From contig NZ_JAUXPI010000044.1 of the NCBI RefSeq assembly GCF_030684035.1, positions 1 through 64,000 of the forward strand: 64,000 bases of DNA. The letters run 5' to 3'. The notes beneath the pieces were generated by a model. The model did no database searches. It was not told the DNA's origin and was given only the letters and a program-made list of their open reading frames with translations. The translations under genes and the position numbers were made by a program. Of this stretch, positions 53,854-62,055 are shown piece by piece. Numbering within the stretch: position 1 is the first letter of the stretch; each line of letters begins with the position of its first letter. The DNA comes from Phaeovulum sp. (GTDB taxonomy: Bacteria; Pseudomonadota; Alphaproteobacteria; Rhodobacterales; Rhodobacteraceae).

Positions 53854-54477
53854 ATGAATTTGAACCATCTGCGCAGCGCGAGGGTTTCGGTCGCAGCCAT
53901 TGCCCTGGGCTTGGCCGGGGCGGCAACAGGCTGGGCACAGACGGTGCCAGATGCGGACCTGGCCGCCAAGGGCAAGGCAATCTACGAAACGGGTGTGGAA
54001 GGTGCCGCCTGCGTCGACTGCCACGGCCTTGACCCGGTTCTGGTCGTCGGGGGGCTTGTTCCTGGCCAGGATTTCAACACGGTGCACTCGGCGCTGGCTG
54101 AACAGCTTGCGATGCAGCCGCTGACGCTGACCGAAGAACAGATCGCCGCCGCTTCGGCCTATCTGCTCAGCATTGGCACCGCGACGGCCACGCTCGTTGC
54201 ACCGGGTGCCGCGGGTACCCCTGCCTCGACCTCGCCGTCCTTCATCCAGTTGGCGGCCATGGGCAAGGCCATCTTTGAATCCGGGCCCGACGGCCTTGGC
54301 TGCGTTGAGTGCCATGGCCATGATGCAACCGTGCTGGTGGCACCGAACCTTGGCGGCAAGAACCCTGGCCAAGTGCATCTGGCGCTCGCCACCGTTGCCG
54401 GAATGGACGGCATCAAGCTTAGCGCTGACGACCTCAAGGCCGTCATCGCCTACCTTGAGCAACAGGCCGTCAAATAG
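53854..54477 (+). CDS. Periplasmic diheme cytochrome c (second copy)
   Basis: 207 residues, GAGGAGG before the ATG, signal peptide cut after GWA (about residue 28). CxxCH occurs at residues 53 (CVDCH) and 150 (CVECH). The second half (CVECHGHDATVLVAPNLGG) is almost the same as in the preceding gene, so the pair are paralogs. An Ala/Thr/Pro linker (108-130) joins the two domains. It lies between the first copy and a convergent membrane-protein gene. Confidence 0.88.
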   Translation: MNLNHLRSARVSVAAIALGLAGAATGWAQTVPDADLAAKGKAIYETGVEGAACVDCHGLDPVLVVGGLVPGQDFNTVHSALAEQLAMQPLTLTEEQIAAASAYLLSIGTATATLVAPGAAGTPASTSPSFIQLAAMGKAIFESGPDGLGCVECHGHDATVLVAPNLGGKNPGQVHLALATVAGMDGIKLSADDLKAVIAYLEQQAVK

Positions 54478-54486
54478 GTTCCAGTT

Positions 54487-54516
54487 GCGCCCCGACGGTC
54501 ATTCCGGTCGGGGCGC
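54487..54516. terminator. Bidirectional terminator between convergent genes
   Basis: GCGCCCCGAC and GTCGGGGCGC form a perfect 10-bp stem with a 10-base loop, just after the second diheme gene and overlapping the last codons of the convergent membrane-protein gene. Confidence 0.6.
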
Positions 54517-55494
54517 GGCGTTTTGTGCCGCAGGCGGAGCGGCGGGTTTCTGCCCCACCCAGCCTGCCGCCTTTTCGCCCAGCTTGCGGAACTTGTCAGA
54601 GGCGCGGGTGAGCTTTTCTTCCCATTCCGGGTTAGGGGTCTGGCCTTCGGTGACCTTGAAGAACACCTGCAACATGCATGCAATGGCAAGGGGTTCGATC
54701 AGCGCCGCCTTTGCCGCCCAGGCGAACAGCAGCGCAAACACCACGCCGCCTGCCGCGATCGTGCCGGGCATCAGGTAGACCACCGCGGCGGCGGGTGCGA
54801 GCATGACCACAAACACCACCAGCGACAGGCCATAGACGATGGCGGTAAGCCAGACCGCATTGATCATGATCGGCTTGGCGTTCTGCCCGTAAAGCACCAG
54901 TGCCTCGCGCGCGCTGGCAAAGGGATTGTCTGATTTCGTGCGGATCGCATGGGCCAGCATCACCTCGTCAAGCAAGCCGACAGCAACCCGCAGATAGGCG
55001 CGCACCAGCCCCATGATCTTGTCGAGCCCCGGAATCGGCAGAATGGTAAGCAAGCCCTGCACCAGACCGGTGATTGCGCCAAGCACGCCCTTGATAAGCC
55101 GGTCGAGCACGAAAAGTGCCGAAGCCTGACCGAACCGCTCGGTCACCACGGCGCGGGCATGTTCGATCTGGCCCCGCCCCTGCGGCAGGGTGCCGCCCTG
55201 CAATAGTTCGACCATCACCGCGATATGGCCCGCCTTGACGACATAAAGCAGATAGTCGCGCAGGAAGAACAGCACCCCGGCGACGCCGCCAAAACCGATC
55301 AGGCCGCCCCAGAACGTGGATGAGGCGCGGAATTCCTCGTCGCCAAAACCACCGATGCCCCAGCCGATGCCCGCGCCGGTGCCGGTGGCGATGATATAGG
55401 CGGCGGTGATGGCAAAATAGACGACCATGCGGAACAGCACGAAAGGTGCCGTCTGCCGCATCAGGCCCAAGCCGCGCGAAATGCTGAAATCCAT
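54499..55494 (-). CDS. Integral membrane protein of unknown function
   Basis: 331 residues, AGGGGAC before the ATG at 55494. Hydrophobic stretches near 15-40, 62-85, 135-165, 210-235 and 245-270 suggest five to six helices; the soluble tail (285-331) is charged and ends in an Ala/Pro-rich stretch. No family recognised. It is embedded in the cytochrome cluster but transcribed the other way, so its link to electron transport is by position only. Confidence 0.7.
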   Translation of the reverse strand: MDFSISRGLGLMRQTAPFVLFRMVVYFAITAAYIIATGTGAGIGWGIGGFGDEEFRASSTFWGGLIGFGGVAGVLFFLRDYLLYVVKAGHIAVMVELLQGGTLPQGRGQIEHARAVVTERFGQASALFVLDRLIKGVLGAITGLVQGLLTILPIPGLDKIMGLVRAYLRVAVGLLDEVMLAHAIRTKSDNPFASAREALVLYGQNAKPIMINAVWLTAIVYGLSLVVFVVMLAPAAAVVYLMPGTIAAGGVVFALLFAWAAKAALIEPLAIACMLQVFFKVTEGQTPNPEWEEKLTRASDKFRKLGEKAAGWVGQKPAAPPAAQNAAPRPE

Positions 55495-55758
55495 GTCAGT
55501 CCCCTGATCCGGTTGGGGTGGAGCGCCACCCAAGGCGAAGTCGAGCATTACGCGCCCATTTGGTGCCGGGAATGCACCTTGATGCAAGCGATTCGGGCTT
55601 GTCGGGTGCTGGACGCGGGGGCTGGAATGCGGGCGCAATGCGCGCGGGGTGCGACACAATGCCCTGCCGCTGCGTCAATTCGGCGTTTGCAGAATAATAT
55701 GTGTCTCCAGTAAACTAATTACAGGGAGTTATCTTTTCATACTTTAGACGGGGTACTG
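55495..55758. promoter_or_regulatory. Divergent promoter region before the octaheme gene
   Basis: A 264-bp gap. Bases 55690-55745 are AT-rich and include AATATGTGTCT (55696-55706), similar to the AAATATGTAT element of the diheme promoters. No FNR dyad is visible here. Confidence 0.4.
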
Positions 55759-57429
55759 ATGGCACATCGCGCATGGGCACTTGCGGCGTTCGCGCTCGCG
55801 CCGATCTTGTGGGGAGGAGCAGTGGCTGCTCAGGCCGAGGTTGCGGCGGCGGGGGTGCCGGCGGCGGCACTTGTCGGCAGCAGCACCGCCGACCATTCCA
55901 AGTTCGAGGTGCTGAAAAAGCCCTTCGCCTCGGGGCCCGAGGTCACGCAAGCGTGCCTTAGCTGCCACACCGAGGCCTCCGATCAGGTCATGCACACGGT
56001 GCACTGGCAGTGGGATTACACCCAACCCGAGACCGGGCAGTTGCTCGGCAAATCGGAAGTTCTGAATTCCTTCTGTGGTAACGTGGCGGGCAACGAGGCG
56101 CGTTGCACCTCGTGCCATATCGGCTATGGCTGGACCGACGTGCGCGAAGAAGCCTCGTCCGATCCGACACAGGTTGATTGCCTGGCTTGCCATGATACGT
56201 CAGGTCAGTATGCCAAACAGGACAATCAAGCTGGCAAACCGCCGCTTGATCCGGTCGCGCCGGGGGCGAAAACCATCACGGGCGCTGTGGCGTGGGCGGT
56301 GAACCTCTCGGAAGCCGCGCAGTCCGTCGGCGCGCCGGGGCGCGATAATTGTGGCAACTGCCATTTCTACGGCGGCGGCGGCGACAACGTTAAACACGGC
56401 GATCTGAGTTCGGTGCTTTACGCGCCCTCACGCGATGTCGATGTGCACATGTCGAGCGAAGGTGCCGACATGACCTGCGTCGATTGCCATGTGACCGAGG
56501 GTCACGCCATCGACGGCAGCCGTTTTGCGACCAACGTGACCGACCCGCATGCGGCAGACCGCCTGCCCGGAGCGGCCTCGGATGTCGCGGCCTGCGATTC
56601 GTGCCATACCAATGCGCCGCATCCGGCGACCGTGGTCGGGCTGAAGCTCAATGACCACACCGACCGGGTTGCCTGCGAAAGCTGCCATATTCCCAGTTTC
56701 GCGCGTGGCGGCATTGCCACCAAGACGCTGTGGGACTGGTCTACCGCCGGACGTCTGACCGAAGACGGCAAGGTTATTTCCGAGCACGGCTATACGCAGG
56801 GCAACGGCACCGAGTTGCATAGCTACATCTCGACCAAGGGTAATTTCGAATGGGCCGAGAACGTGGTGCCCCATTATGCGTGGTTTGATGGCAACGTGAC
56901 CTTCACCCTGCGCGATACCGTGATCGACCCGACCTCGCGCGTCGAGATCAACCAGTTGCATGGTGACGCCGCCGATCAGGACTCGCGTATCTTCCCGTTC
57001 AAGCGGATGGAAGGGCGACAGGCATTTGATACCGTCTCGAACCGGCTTGCCTTCAACCATGCCTATGGTCCCGGCACGGACACCGCCTTCTGGGTCAACT
57101 TCGACTGGGCAAAATCGTTGCAGGCGGGGATGGACTATGTCGGCGAGGGTTTTTCGGGCAACTTCGGCTTTGTTGACACCTACATGTATTGGCCGATTGC
57201 GCACATGGTCGCCCCGGCGCGCGACGCGGTCGATTGTGCCGAGTGCCATTCGCCCGGCGGCCGCATGGTCAATATCGCCGGCATCTATGTGCCCGGCAGC
57301 GGGTTGGGAATGGGCGGCAAGCTTGGTTTGCTGGTTTTCATGATGGGCGCGTTGGGCGTGCTCGGGCACGCGCTGCTGCGCGTTTTCGGTGCGGCGCGGC
57401 GCAAGCGCGGAGGGGCTGAACATGGCTGA
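55759..57429 (+). CDS. Octaheme c-type cytochrome, tetrathionate-reductase family, membrane-anchored
   Basis: 556 residues. Eight CxxCH motifs start at about residues 66, 116, 141, 198, 240, 279, 306 and 493. The sequence around the first three (VTQACLSCHTEASDQVM, SFCGNVAGNEARCTSCHIGYGW, DCLACHDTSGQY) matches the octahaem tetrathionate reductase family. Members of that family reduce tetrathionate, nitrite and hydroxylamine in vitro. K212 in NVKHGDL may be the active-site ligand. A signal peptide and one C-terminal helix (about 518-540) anchor it in the membrane. It overlaps the cytochrome b gene by 8 bases. Confidence 0.9.
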   Translation: MAHRAWALAAFALAPILWGGAVAAQAEVAAAGVPAAALVGSSTADHSKFEVLKKPFASGPEVTQACLSCHTEASDQVMHTVHWQWDYTQPETGQLLGKSEVLNSFCGNVAGNEARCTSCHIGYGWTDVREEASSDPTQVDCLACHDTSGQYAKQDNQAGKPPLDPVAPGAKTITGAVAWAVNLSEAAQSVGAPGRDNCGNCHFYGGGGDNVKHGDLSSVLYAPSRDVDVHMSSEGADMTCVDCHVTEGHAIDGSRFATNVTDPHAADRLPGAASDVAACDSCHTNAPHPATVVGLKLNDHTDRVACESCHIPSFARGGIATKTLWDWSTAGRLTEDGKVISEHGYTQGNGTELHSYISTKGNFEWAENVVPHYAWFDGNVTFTLRDTVIDPTSRVEINQLHGDAADQDSRIFPFKRMEGRQAFDTVSNRLAFNHAYGPGTDTAFWVNFDWAKSLQAGMDYVGEGFSGNFGFVDTYMYWPIAHMVAPARDAVDCAECHSPGGRMVNIAGIYVPGSGLGMGGKLGLLVFMMGALGVLGHALLRVFGAARRKRGGAEHG

Positions 57430-58090
57430 GCGTCTGGTCAAGGTATATTCGCGTTTCAACCGCATCTGGCACTGGTTGCAGGTGCTCTCAATCCTGATGC
57501 TGCTGTTCACCGGCACCCGGATCATGAGCCTGCACCCGATCCTGCCGTTCCAGGCTGCGGTGACGCTGCACACGCTCACGGCGCTGTTCTTGCTGGTGCT
57601 CTGGGCGTTTGCCACCTTCTGGCTTTTTACCACGGAAAACTGGAAGCAGTTCATTCCGCGCTACGAAGGGCTGCCCGCGGTGATCCGCTTTTATGCCTGG
57701 GGGGTGTTCAAGGGCGAGCCGCACCCCTACCACAAGGCCTATCACCGCCGCCACAACCCGTTGCAGGCGCTATCCTATCTGGCGCTGAAGGTGGTGCTGT
57801 TCCCGGCCATCTGGATCTCGGGGCTGGCCTATCTGGGCTACACTTTCTGGGCACCTGCGGATCACGCGAGCTTCTGGCTGACCATCGTTGCGAATATCCA
57901 CATCCTTGCGGCATTTTCGGTGGCGACCTTCGTGGTGCTGCATGTCTATCTCTTGACCATCGGCCACGGTTTTCGCGAGCATGTGCGCCCGATGATCACC
58001 GGTTTCGAGAAAGTCGAGGTTTCGGCAGAGGCGGAGGCCTATTTTGCCGCCGAAAAGCCCGAGCGGCTGAAGGAAGAAGCGCAGAGCTGA
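57422..58090 (+). CDS. Membrane cytochrome b (b561 type), partner of the octaheme protein
   Basis: 222 residues. Four helices with histidines suited to two b haems: RFNRIWHWLQVLSILMLLFTG, VTLHTLTALFLLVLWAF, an interior segment around residues 115-145, and IHILAAFSVATFVVLHVYLLTIG. The family transfers electrons from the quinol pool to periplasmic c-type partners. Coupled translation with the octaheme gene (8-base overlap) argues that they form one quinol-oxidising complex. Confidence 0.9.
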   Translation: MAERLVKVYSRFNRIWHWLQVLSILMLLFTGTRIMSLHPILPFQAAVTLHTLTALFLLVLWAFATFWLFTTENWKQFIPRYEGLPAVIRFYAWGVFKGEPHPYHKAYHRRHNPLQALSYLALKVVLFPAIWISGLAYLGYTFWAPADHASFWLTIVANIHILAAFSVATFVVLHVYLLTIGHGFREHVRPMITGFEKVEVSAEAEAYFAAEKPERLKEEAQS

Positions 58091-58094
58091 ATAC

Positions 58095-58125
58095 GAAAAA
58101 GCGCCGCGAAAGCGGCACCTTTTTC
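58095..58125. terminator. Bidirectional terminator
   Basis: GCCGC and GCGGC with a GAAA tetraloop, flanked by GAAAAAG on the left and CCTTTTTC on the right, give a U-tract in both directions between convergent genes. Confidence 0.8.
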
Positions 58126-58141
58126 AGCAGGGCTGCATTGG

Positions 58142-58702
58142 TCAGCTGCCCCAGGTGCGCAGCGGTCCGCAATCCATATGCACGAAATTCGAGCGGCTGT
58201 ACTTGCCAACCCCACCGGCATTGCACGCCGCTGCAGCCCGGTAGATCTGCGAGACCGAGCGGCCATCAAGCCGCAGATCGGCGGCCTGACCCTGGATATG
58301 CAGCGAATTCGCCGCAACCCCGCGCGAAACCCGGCGCATCGCATCGTTGGTTTCCTTGGAGCGGTAGCCCGAAAGCATGTTGTAGGGGGCGGAAGCCTCC
58401 ATCAGGCGGTGCGAGGCGGCGGCAATGTCGATGGTGCGCGGATCGATACCGATCACTTGATTGTTGCGAACGTCGCGCATGAAACGGCTGATCTCGGCCA
58501 TCGCCTCTTTGATGTATTCGCCTTCGACCCAGTAAACCATGTCGATCGACTCGCCGGTGCGGCCCGAGAACATGCGGATGCGGCGGATGTCGCCAGCGCC
58601 CTTGAGAAAGCCGAATGGCTTGCCGGAGGCTGGGGCAGCGACGATCATGGTTGCCGCAAAGGCACCAAGAAGGCCGCGCCGAGAAATTGACCCTGTGTTC
58701 AT
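58142..58702 (-). CDS. DUF882 / YcbK (MepK)-like peptidoglycan hydrolase
   Basis: 186 residues with a twin-arginine type leader (SRRGLLGAFAATMIVAAPASG). The M15-like zinc fold is seen in YNMLSGYRSKETNDAM, ANSLHIQGQAADLRLDG (zinc His and Asp) and NFVHMDCGPLRTW (second His). MepK cleaves 3-3 cross-links, the product of L,D-transpeptidases such as the divergent gene next door. Confidence 0.9.
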   Translation of the reverse strand: MNTGSISRRGLLGAFAATMIVAAPASGKPFGFLKGAGDIRRIRMFSGRTGESIDMVYWVEGEYIKEAMAEISRFMRDVRNNQVIGIDPRTIDIAAASHRLMEASAPYNMLSGYRSKETNDAMRRVSRGVAANSLHIQGQAADLRLDGRSVSQIYRAAAACNAGGVGKYSRSNFVHMDCGPLRTWGS

Positions 58703-59007
58703 TCCGCTTCGCCTGTCCCGTATTTGCCGTATTTGCCAACGGCTTAATCGATTGTTCACACTCAACCACCGAAACTTTATGGCACAAAGCGATTCGCCTT
58801 CCAACATCGCTTTTGTCGCACAAGGGGAATTCATATGCCGATCGGCCACTTTTTGCCGAAAGCGCGCGGCTGTTGCGCGCGTGCATCGCACTGTGTCGCG
58901 TTTGCCCTGCCCGCGCTTGCGCACGCGAATGTGCGCGCCGGGGGGTGGACAGCCGCGACATTTTGTCTGACCCTGCGGTGAATGTTTTGACCGGTTCAGA
59001 GGCGGGT
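58703..59007. promoter_or_regulatory. Divergent region, MepK-like versus L,D-transpeptidase
   Basis: The 305 bases hold promoters for both genes. A tandem duplication of GTATTTGCC lies at 58720-58737. A 48-codon open frame at 58835-58981 has a fair Shine-Dalgarno but no recognisable product. Confidence 0.5.
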
Positions 59008-60627
59008 ATGGTGGAGTTGACACATTCGGGCACATGGCGCGGGCTGGTGCAGCGGGTTCTTGTTGCCTGGCTTCTGGTACTTGGGCTTGCACTGCCCGCT
59101 ACGGCGCAGCTTTCGGGGTTTCAACAGGCCCTTGCCGAGGCTGCTTCGTCGGACCCGGCGCTTGCCGCATTCTATGGCAACCGTGGCTATGAACCGATCT
59201 GGACCACCGGGGCCGATGCCGACCGTCGTGGCGCGTTCTTTGCCGCGCTTGCCGCCGCCCCGGCGCATGGCCTTCCTGCCGCGCGATACAGTGCCGAGGC
59301 GCTGGCCGCGCGGTTTTCCAGCCTGCACACCGAGCGCGACCGCGCCCGGCTTGAGGCGGCAATGTCGGCAACGCTGCTGACCTACGCGCGCGATGTTCAG
59401 GTAGGTGTCGTCACCAACCCTGCGGCGCTGGAAGATGGGTTGGTGCGCAAGCCAAAGCGGCAGGACCGGCTGGCGATTCTGGATGGTTTCGCGGGTGCAG
59501 ATCCTGATGCCTTCCTGCGCAGCCTGCCGCCGCAGGTGCCTGAATACGCCCAGTTGATGCGCGCCAAGTTCGATATCGAGGCGGCGCTGGCGCGCGGTGG
59601 CTGGGGCCCGAAGGTTCCGGCGCAAGGCAAACTGGAACCCGGCGCTACCGGCCCGGCGGTGATTGCGCTGCGCGACCGGCTGATCGCGCTTGGCTATCTT
59701 GGCCGCAGCGCCTCGGCCAGCTACGATCTGCCGCTCCAGCAAGCGGTGCAGATGTTCCAGCTCGACAACGGGCTGACCGCCGACGGTGTGGCGGGCGAGA
59801 CCACGATGCGCGAGGTCAACCGGGACCCAGAGGAACGGCTGCGCGCGATCGTGGTGGCGATGGAGCGGTTGCGCTGGATGTATGGAACCGAGCGCGGCGC
59901 GCGCCACGTCTGGGTGAACCTTCCCGACTTCTCGGCAAAAATCATCGACGACGGCAAGGTCACCTTCCAGACCGTCACCGTGGTCGGGCAGAACCTGAAG
60001 GATACCCGCAGCCCGGAATTCTCGGATTTCATGGAACATATGGTGGTGAACCCGAGCTGGAACGTGCCACGCTCGATCACCGTCAAGGAGTATCTGCCGA
60101 TGCTCCAGTCAGACCCGAACGCGGTTTCCTATCTGCAATTGATCGATGTGAGCGGCAGGGTCGTTGATCGCAGCGGGCTTGATTTCACCCAGTTCGACGC
60201 CAACACCTTTCCCTTCGACATGAAGCAGGCCCCCTCCAACAGCAATGCGCTGGGGCTGGTGAAATTCATGTTCCCCAACCCGCACAACATCTATCTGCAT
60301 GACACCCCGTCGAAATCGCTGTTTTCGCGCGAAACGCGGACCTTCTCGCACGGCTGCATCCGGTTGCAGCAGCCATTCGACTTTGCCTATACGCTGCTGG
60401 CGGCGCAAAGCAGCGATCCGCAGGGGCTGTTCGCGCGGTATCTGCGCACCGGGCAGGAAAGCATCCTGCCGCTGGAACGCTCGGTTCCGGTGCATCTGGT
60501 CTATTTCACCGCCTGGCCCAACGCCAAGGGCCGGACCGAGTTTCGCCGCGACATCTATGGCCGCGATCAGGCGATTTACCAGGCACTGCAAAACGCCGGG
60601 GTGGCGCTGCCTTCGTGGCAGAGCTAA
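59008..60627 (+). CDS. YcbB-type L,D-transpeptidase
   Basis: 539 residues. A hydrophobic leader (12-30) is followed by an N-terminal helical domain, a peptidoglycan-binding domain (about 215-265: LEPGATGPAVIALRDRLIALGYL and FQLDNGLTADGVAGETTM), and the YkuD domain with the catalytic SHGCIRL (H448, C450). The enzyme makes 3-3 cross-links in the periplasm. The ATG at 59008 gives the best signal sequence. It is divergent from the MepK-like hydrolase. Confidence 0.92.
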   Translation: MVELTHSGTWRGLVQRVLVAWLLVLGLALPATAQLSGFQQALAEAASSDPALAAFYGNRGYEPIWTTGADADRRGAFFAALAAAPAHGLPAARYSAEALAARFSSLHTERDRARLEAAMSATLLTYARDVQVGVVTNPAALEDGLVRKPKRQDRLAILDGFAGADPDAFLRSLPPQVPEYAQLMRAKFDIEAALARGGWGPKVPAQGKLEPGATGPAVIALRDRLIALGYLGRSASASYDLPLQQAVQMFQLDNGLTADGVAGETTMREVNRDPEERLRAIVVAMERLRWMYGTERGARHVWVNLPDFSAKIIDDGKVTFQTVTVVGQNLKDTRSPEFSDFMEHMVVNPSWNVPRSITVKEYLPMLQSDPNAVSYLQLIDVSGRVVDRSGLDFTQFDANTFPFDMKQAPSNSNALGLVKFMFPNPHNIYLHDTPSKSLFSRETRTFSHGCIRLQQPFDFAYTLLAAQSSDPQGLFARYLRTGQESILPLERSVPVHLVYFTAWPNAKGRTEFRRDIYGRDQAIYQALQNAGVALPSWQS

Positions 60628-60683
60628 ACCGGAACCGGAAGCGGCGGGGCAAGGTGGCCCCGGCGCAAGATCCGGGGCCAACC

Positions 60684-61775
60684 ATGCCGCAGACCGTAGC
60701 ATCCATTGCCCGCATGCTTGGGCTTGTCGCCGAAGGTGAGGTCGGGCTGACCGTCACCGGTGTTGCCGAACCCGCGCTGGCGGGGCCGGGTGACCTCGCC
60801 TTTGCCGGAAACCCGGAATACGCGGCCGAGCTTGATAAAGGGCAGGCGCGCGCGGCGTTGCTTTGGGCGGGCGCTGATTGGCGCGGGTTGGGGCTTGCCG
60901 CAGCGATTTTGGCCGAGCGGCCGCGCTATGCGATGGCGGGCATCAGCCGGCTGTTCGATCCCGGCCCGGAAATCGCCCCCGGTATCCACCCGAGCGCGGT
61001 GATCGACCCAAGCGCAGAGATCGGCGCAAGCGCGGCGATTGGCCCCTTCGTGGTGATCGGGCGCGATGTGCAGATCGGCCCGCGCGCCCGCATCGGCGCG
61101 CATACCAGCATTGCCGAAGGCTGCCGGATCGGGGCAGATGTGCTTCTGTATCCGCGTGTCACCATCTGCGCCCGCGTCGAGATCGGTGCGCGCTTCATCT
61201 GCCAGCCCGGCGCGGTGATCGGCGGTGACGGCTTTTCCTTCGTGACCCCGGAAAAATCGGCTGCCGAGGAAGTGCGCCAGACGCTTGGCCAGCGTGGCGC
61301 GCTGCACCCGCAGGCCTGGGCGCGCATTGCAAGCCTCGGCGGCGTGGTGATTGGCGACGATGTCGAGGTGGGGGCGAATACCACAATCGACCGGGGCACC
61401 GTGCGGGCCACCATGATCGGTTCGGGTACCAAGCTCGACAACCTCGTGCAGGTCGGCCACAACGCGCAGATCGGCCGCGACTGCCTCTTGTGCGGGCAGG
61501 TGGCCATCGGCGGCTCGGCGCGCATCGGCGACAGGGTGGTGCTGGGCGGCAAGGGGGGTGTCACCGACAACATCATCGTCGGGGATGATGTGGTGGCGGG
61601 GGCGGCGACGGTGATCTTGTCGAACGCGCCCGCGGGGCGCGCCCTGTTCGGCACACCCGCAATCAAGATGGAACAACAGATCGAGGCATGGAAGTACATG
61701 CGCCGTCTCGGGCGACTATTCGCGCAGGTGGCAGAATTGCGCGAAGCTGCTACAAGGGCGCGCGACAAGGATTGA
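60684..61775 (+). CDS. lpxD: UDP-3-O-acylglucosamine N-acyltransferase LpxD
   Basis: 363 residues. An N-terminal uridine-binding domain (1-100) is followed by a left-handed beta helix built of hexapeptide repeats (IHPSAVIDPSAEIGASAAIG, VVIGRDVQIGPRARIG), the catalytic H259 in LVQVGHNAQIG, and a short helical C-terminus. LpxD adds the N-linked 3-hydroxyacyl chain to the lipid A precursor. A GTG at 60615 is open but overlaps the transpeptidase gene. The ACP gene follows after 12 bases. Confidence 0.92.
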   Translation: MPQTVASIARMLGLVAEGEVGLTVTGVAEPALAGPGDLAFAGNPEYAAELDKGQARAALLWAGADWRGLGLAAAILAERPRYAMAGISRLFDPGPEIAPGIHPSAVIDPSAEIGASAAIGPFVVIGRDVQIGPRARIGAHTSIAEGCRIGADVLLYPRVTICARVEIGARFICQPGAVIGGDGFSFVTPEKSAAEEVRQTLGQRGALHPQAWARIASLGGVVIGDDVEVGANTTIDRGTVRATMIGSGTKLDNLVQVGHNAQIGRDCLLCGQVAIGGSARIGDRVVLGGKGGVTDNIIVGDDVVAGAATVILSNAPAGRALFGTPAIKMEQQIEAWKYMRRLGRLFAQVAELREAATRARDKD

Positions 61776-61787
61776 ACGGAGGTATTC

Positions 61788-62051
61788 ATGGCCAGTGCAG
61801 TTGCGGACGAAATCATTGCCATTATCGCCCGGCAGGCGATGCTGGACGCGCGCGAGGTGCGGCTCGACATGACGCTTGACGAGTTGGGCTTTGACAGTCT
61901 GGTGCTGGTTGAGGCGCTGTTTGCCATCGAAGAGAAATTCGACGTGACCGTGCCCTACAATGCCAACGAGCCGGACGAGACAGACTTTGACATCTCGTCG
62001 GTCGGCGCGGTCATCGCCGGGGTCGAGGCGCTCGTGGCAGCCAAGGTCTAG
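61788..62051 (+). CDS. Acyl carrier protein
   Basis: 87 residues, acidic. The 4'-phosphopantetheine serine is S37 in DELGFDSLVLVEALF. It differs from the housekeeping AcpP (DSLDTVE) and lies between lpxD and a ketoacyl synthase, so it is a specialised carrier, presumably for an unusual acyl chain. GGAGG precedes the ATG by 5 bases. Confidence 0.9.
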   Translation: MASAVADEIIAIIARQAMLDAREVRLDMTLDELGFDSLVLVEALFAIEEKFDVTVPYNANEPDETDFDISSVGAVIAGVEALVAAKV

Positions 62052-62055
62052 CCTC

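Noticed and set aside
58835-58981. A 48-codon frame with a fair Shine-Dalgarno upstream of the L,D-transpeptidase
   Set aside because: No signal peptide, domain or conserved look; it could be a leader but nothing beyond an open frame supports it.
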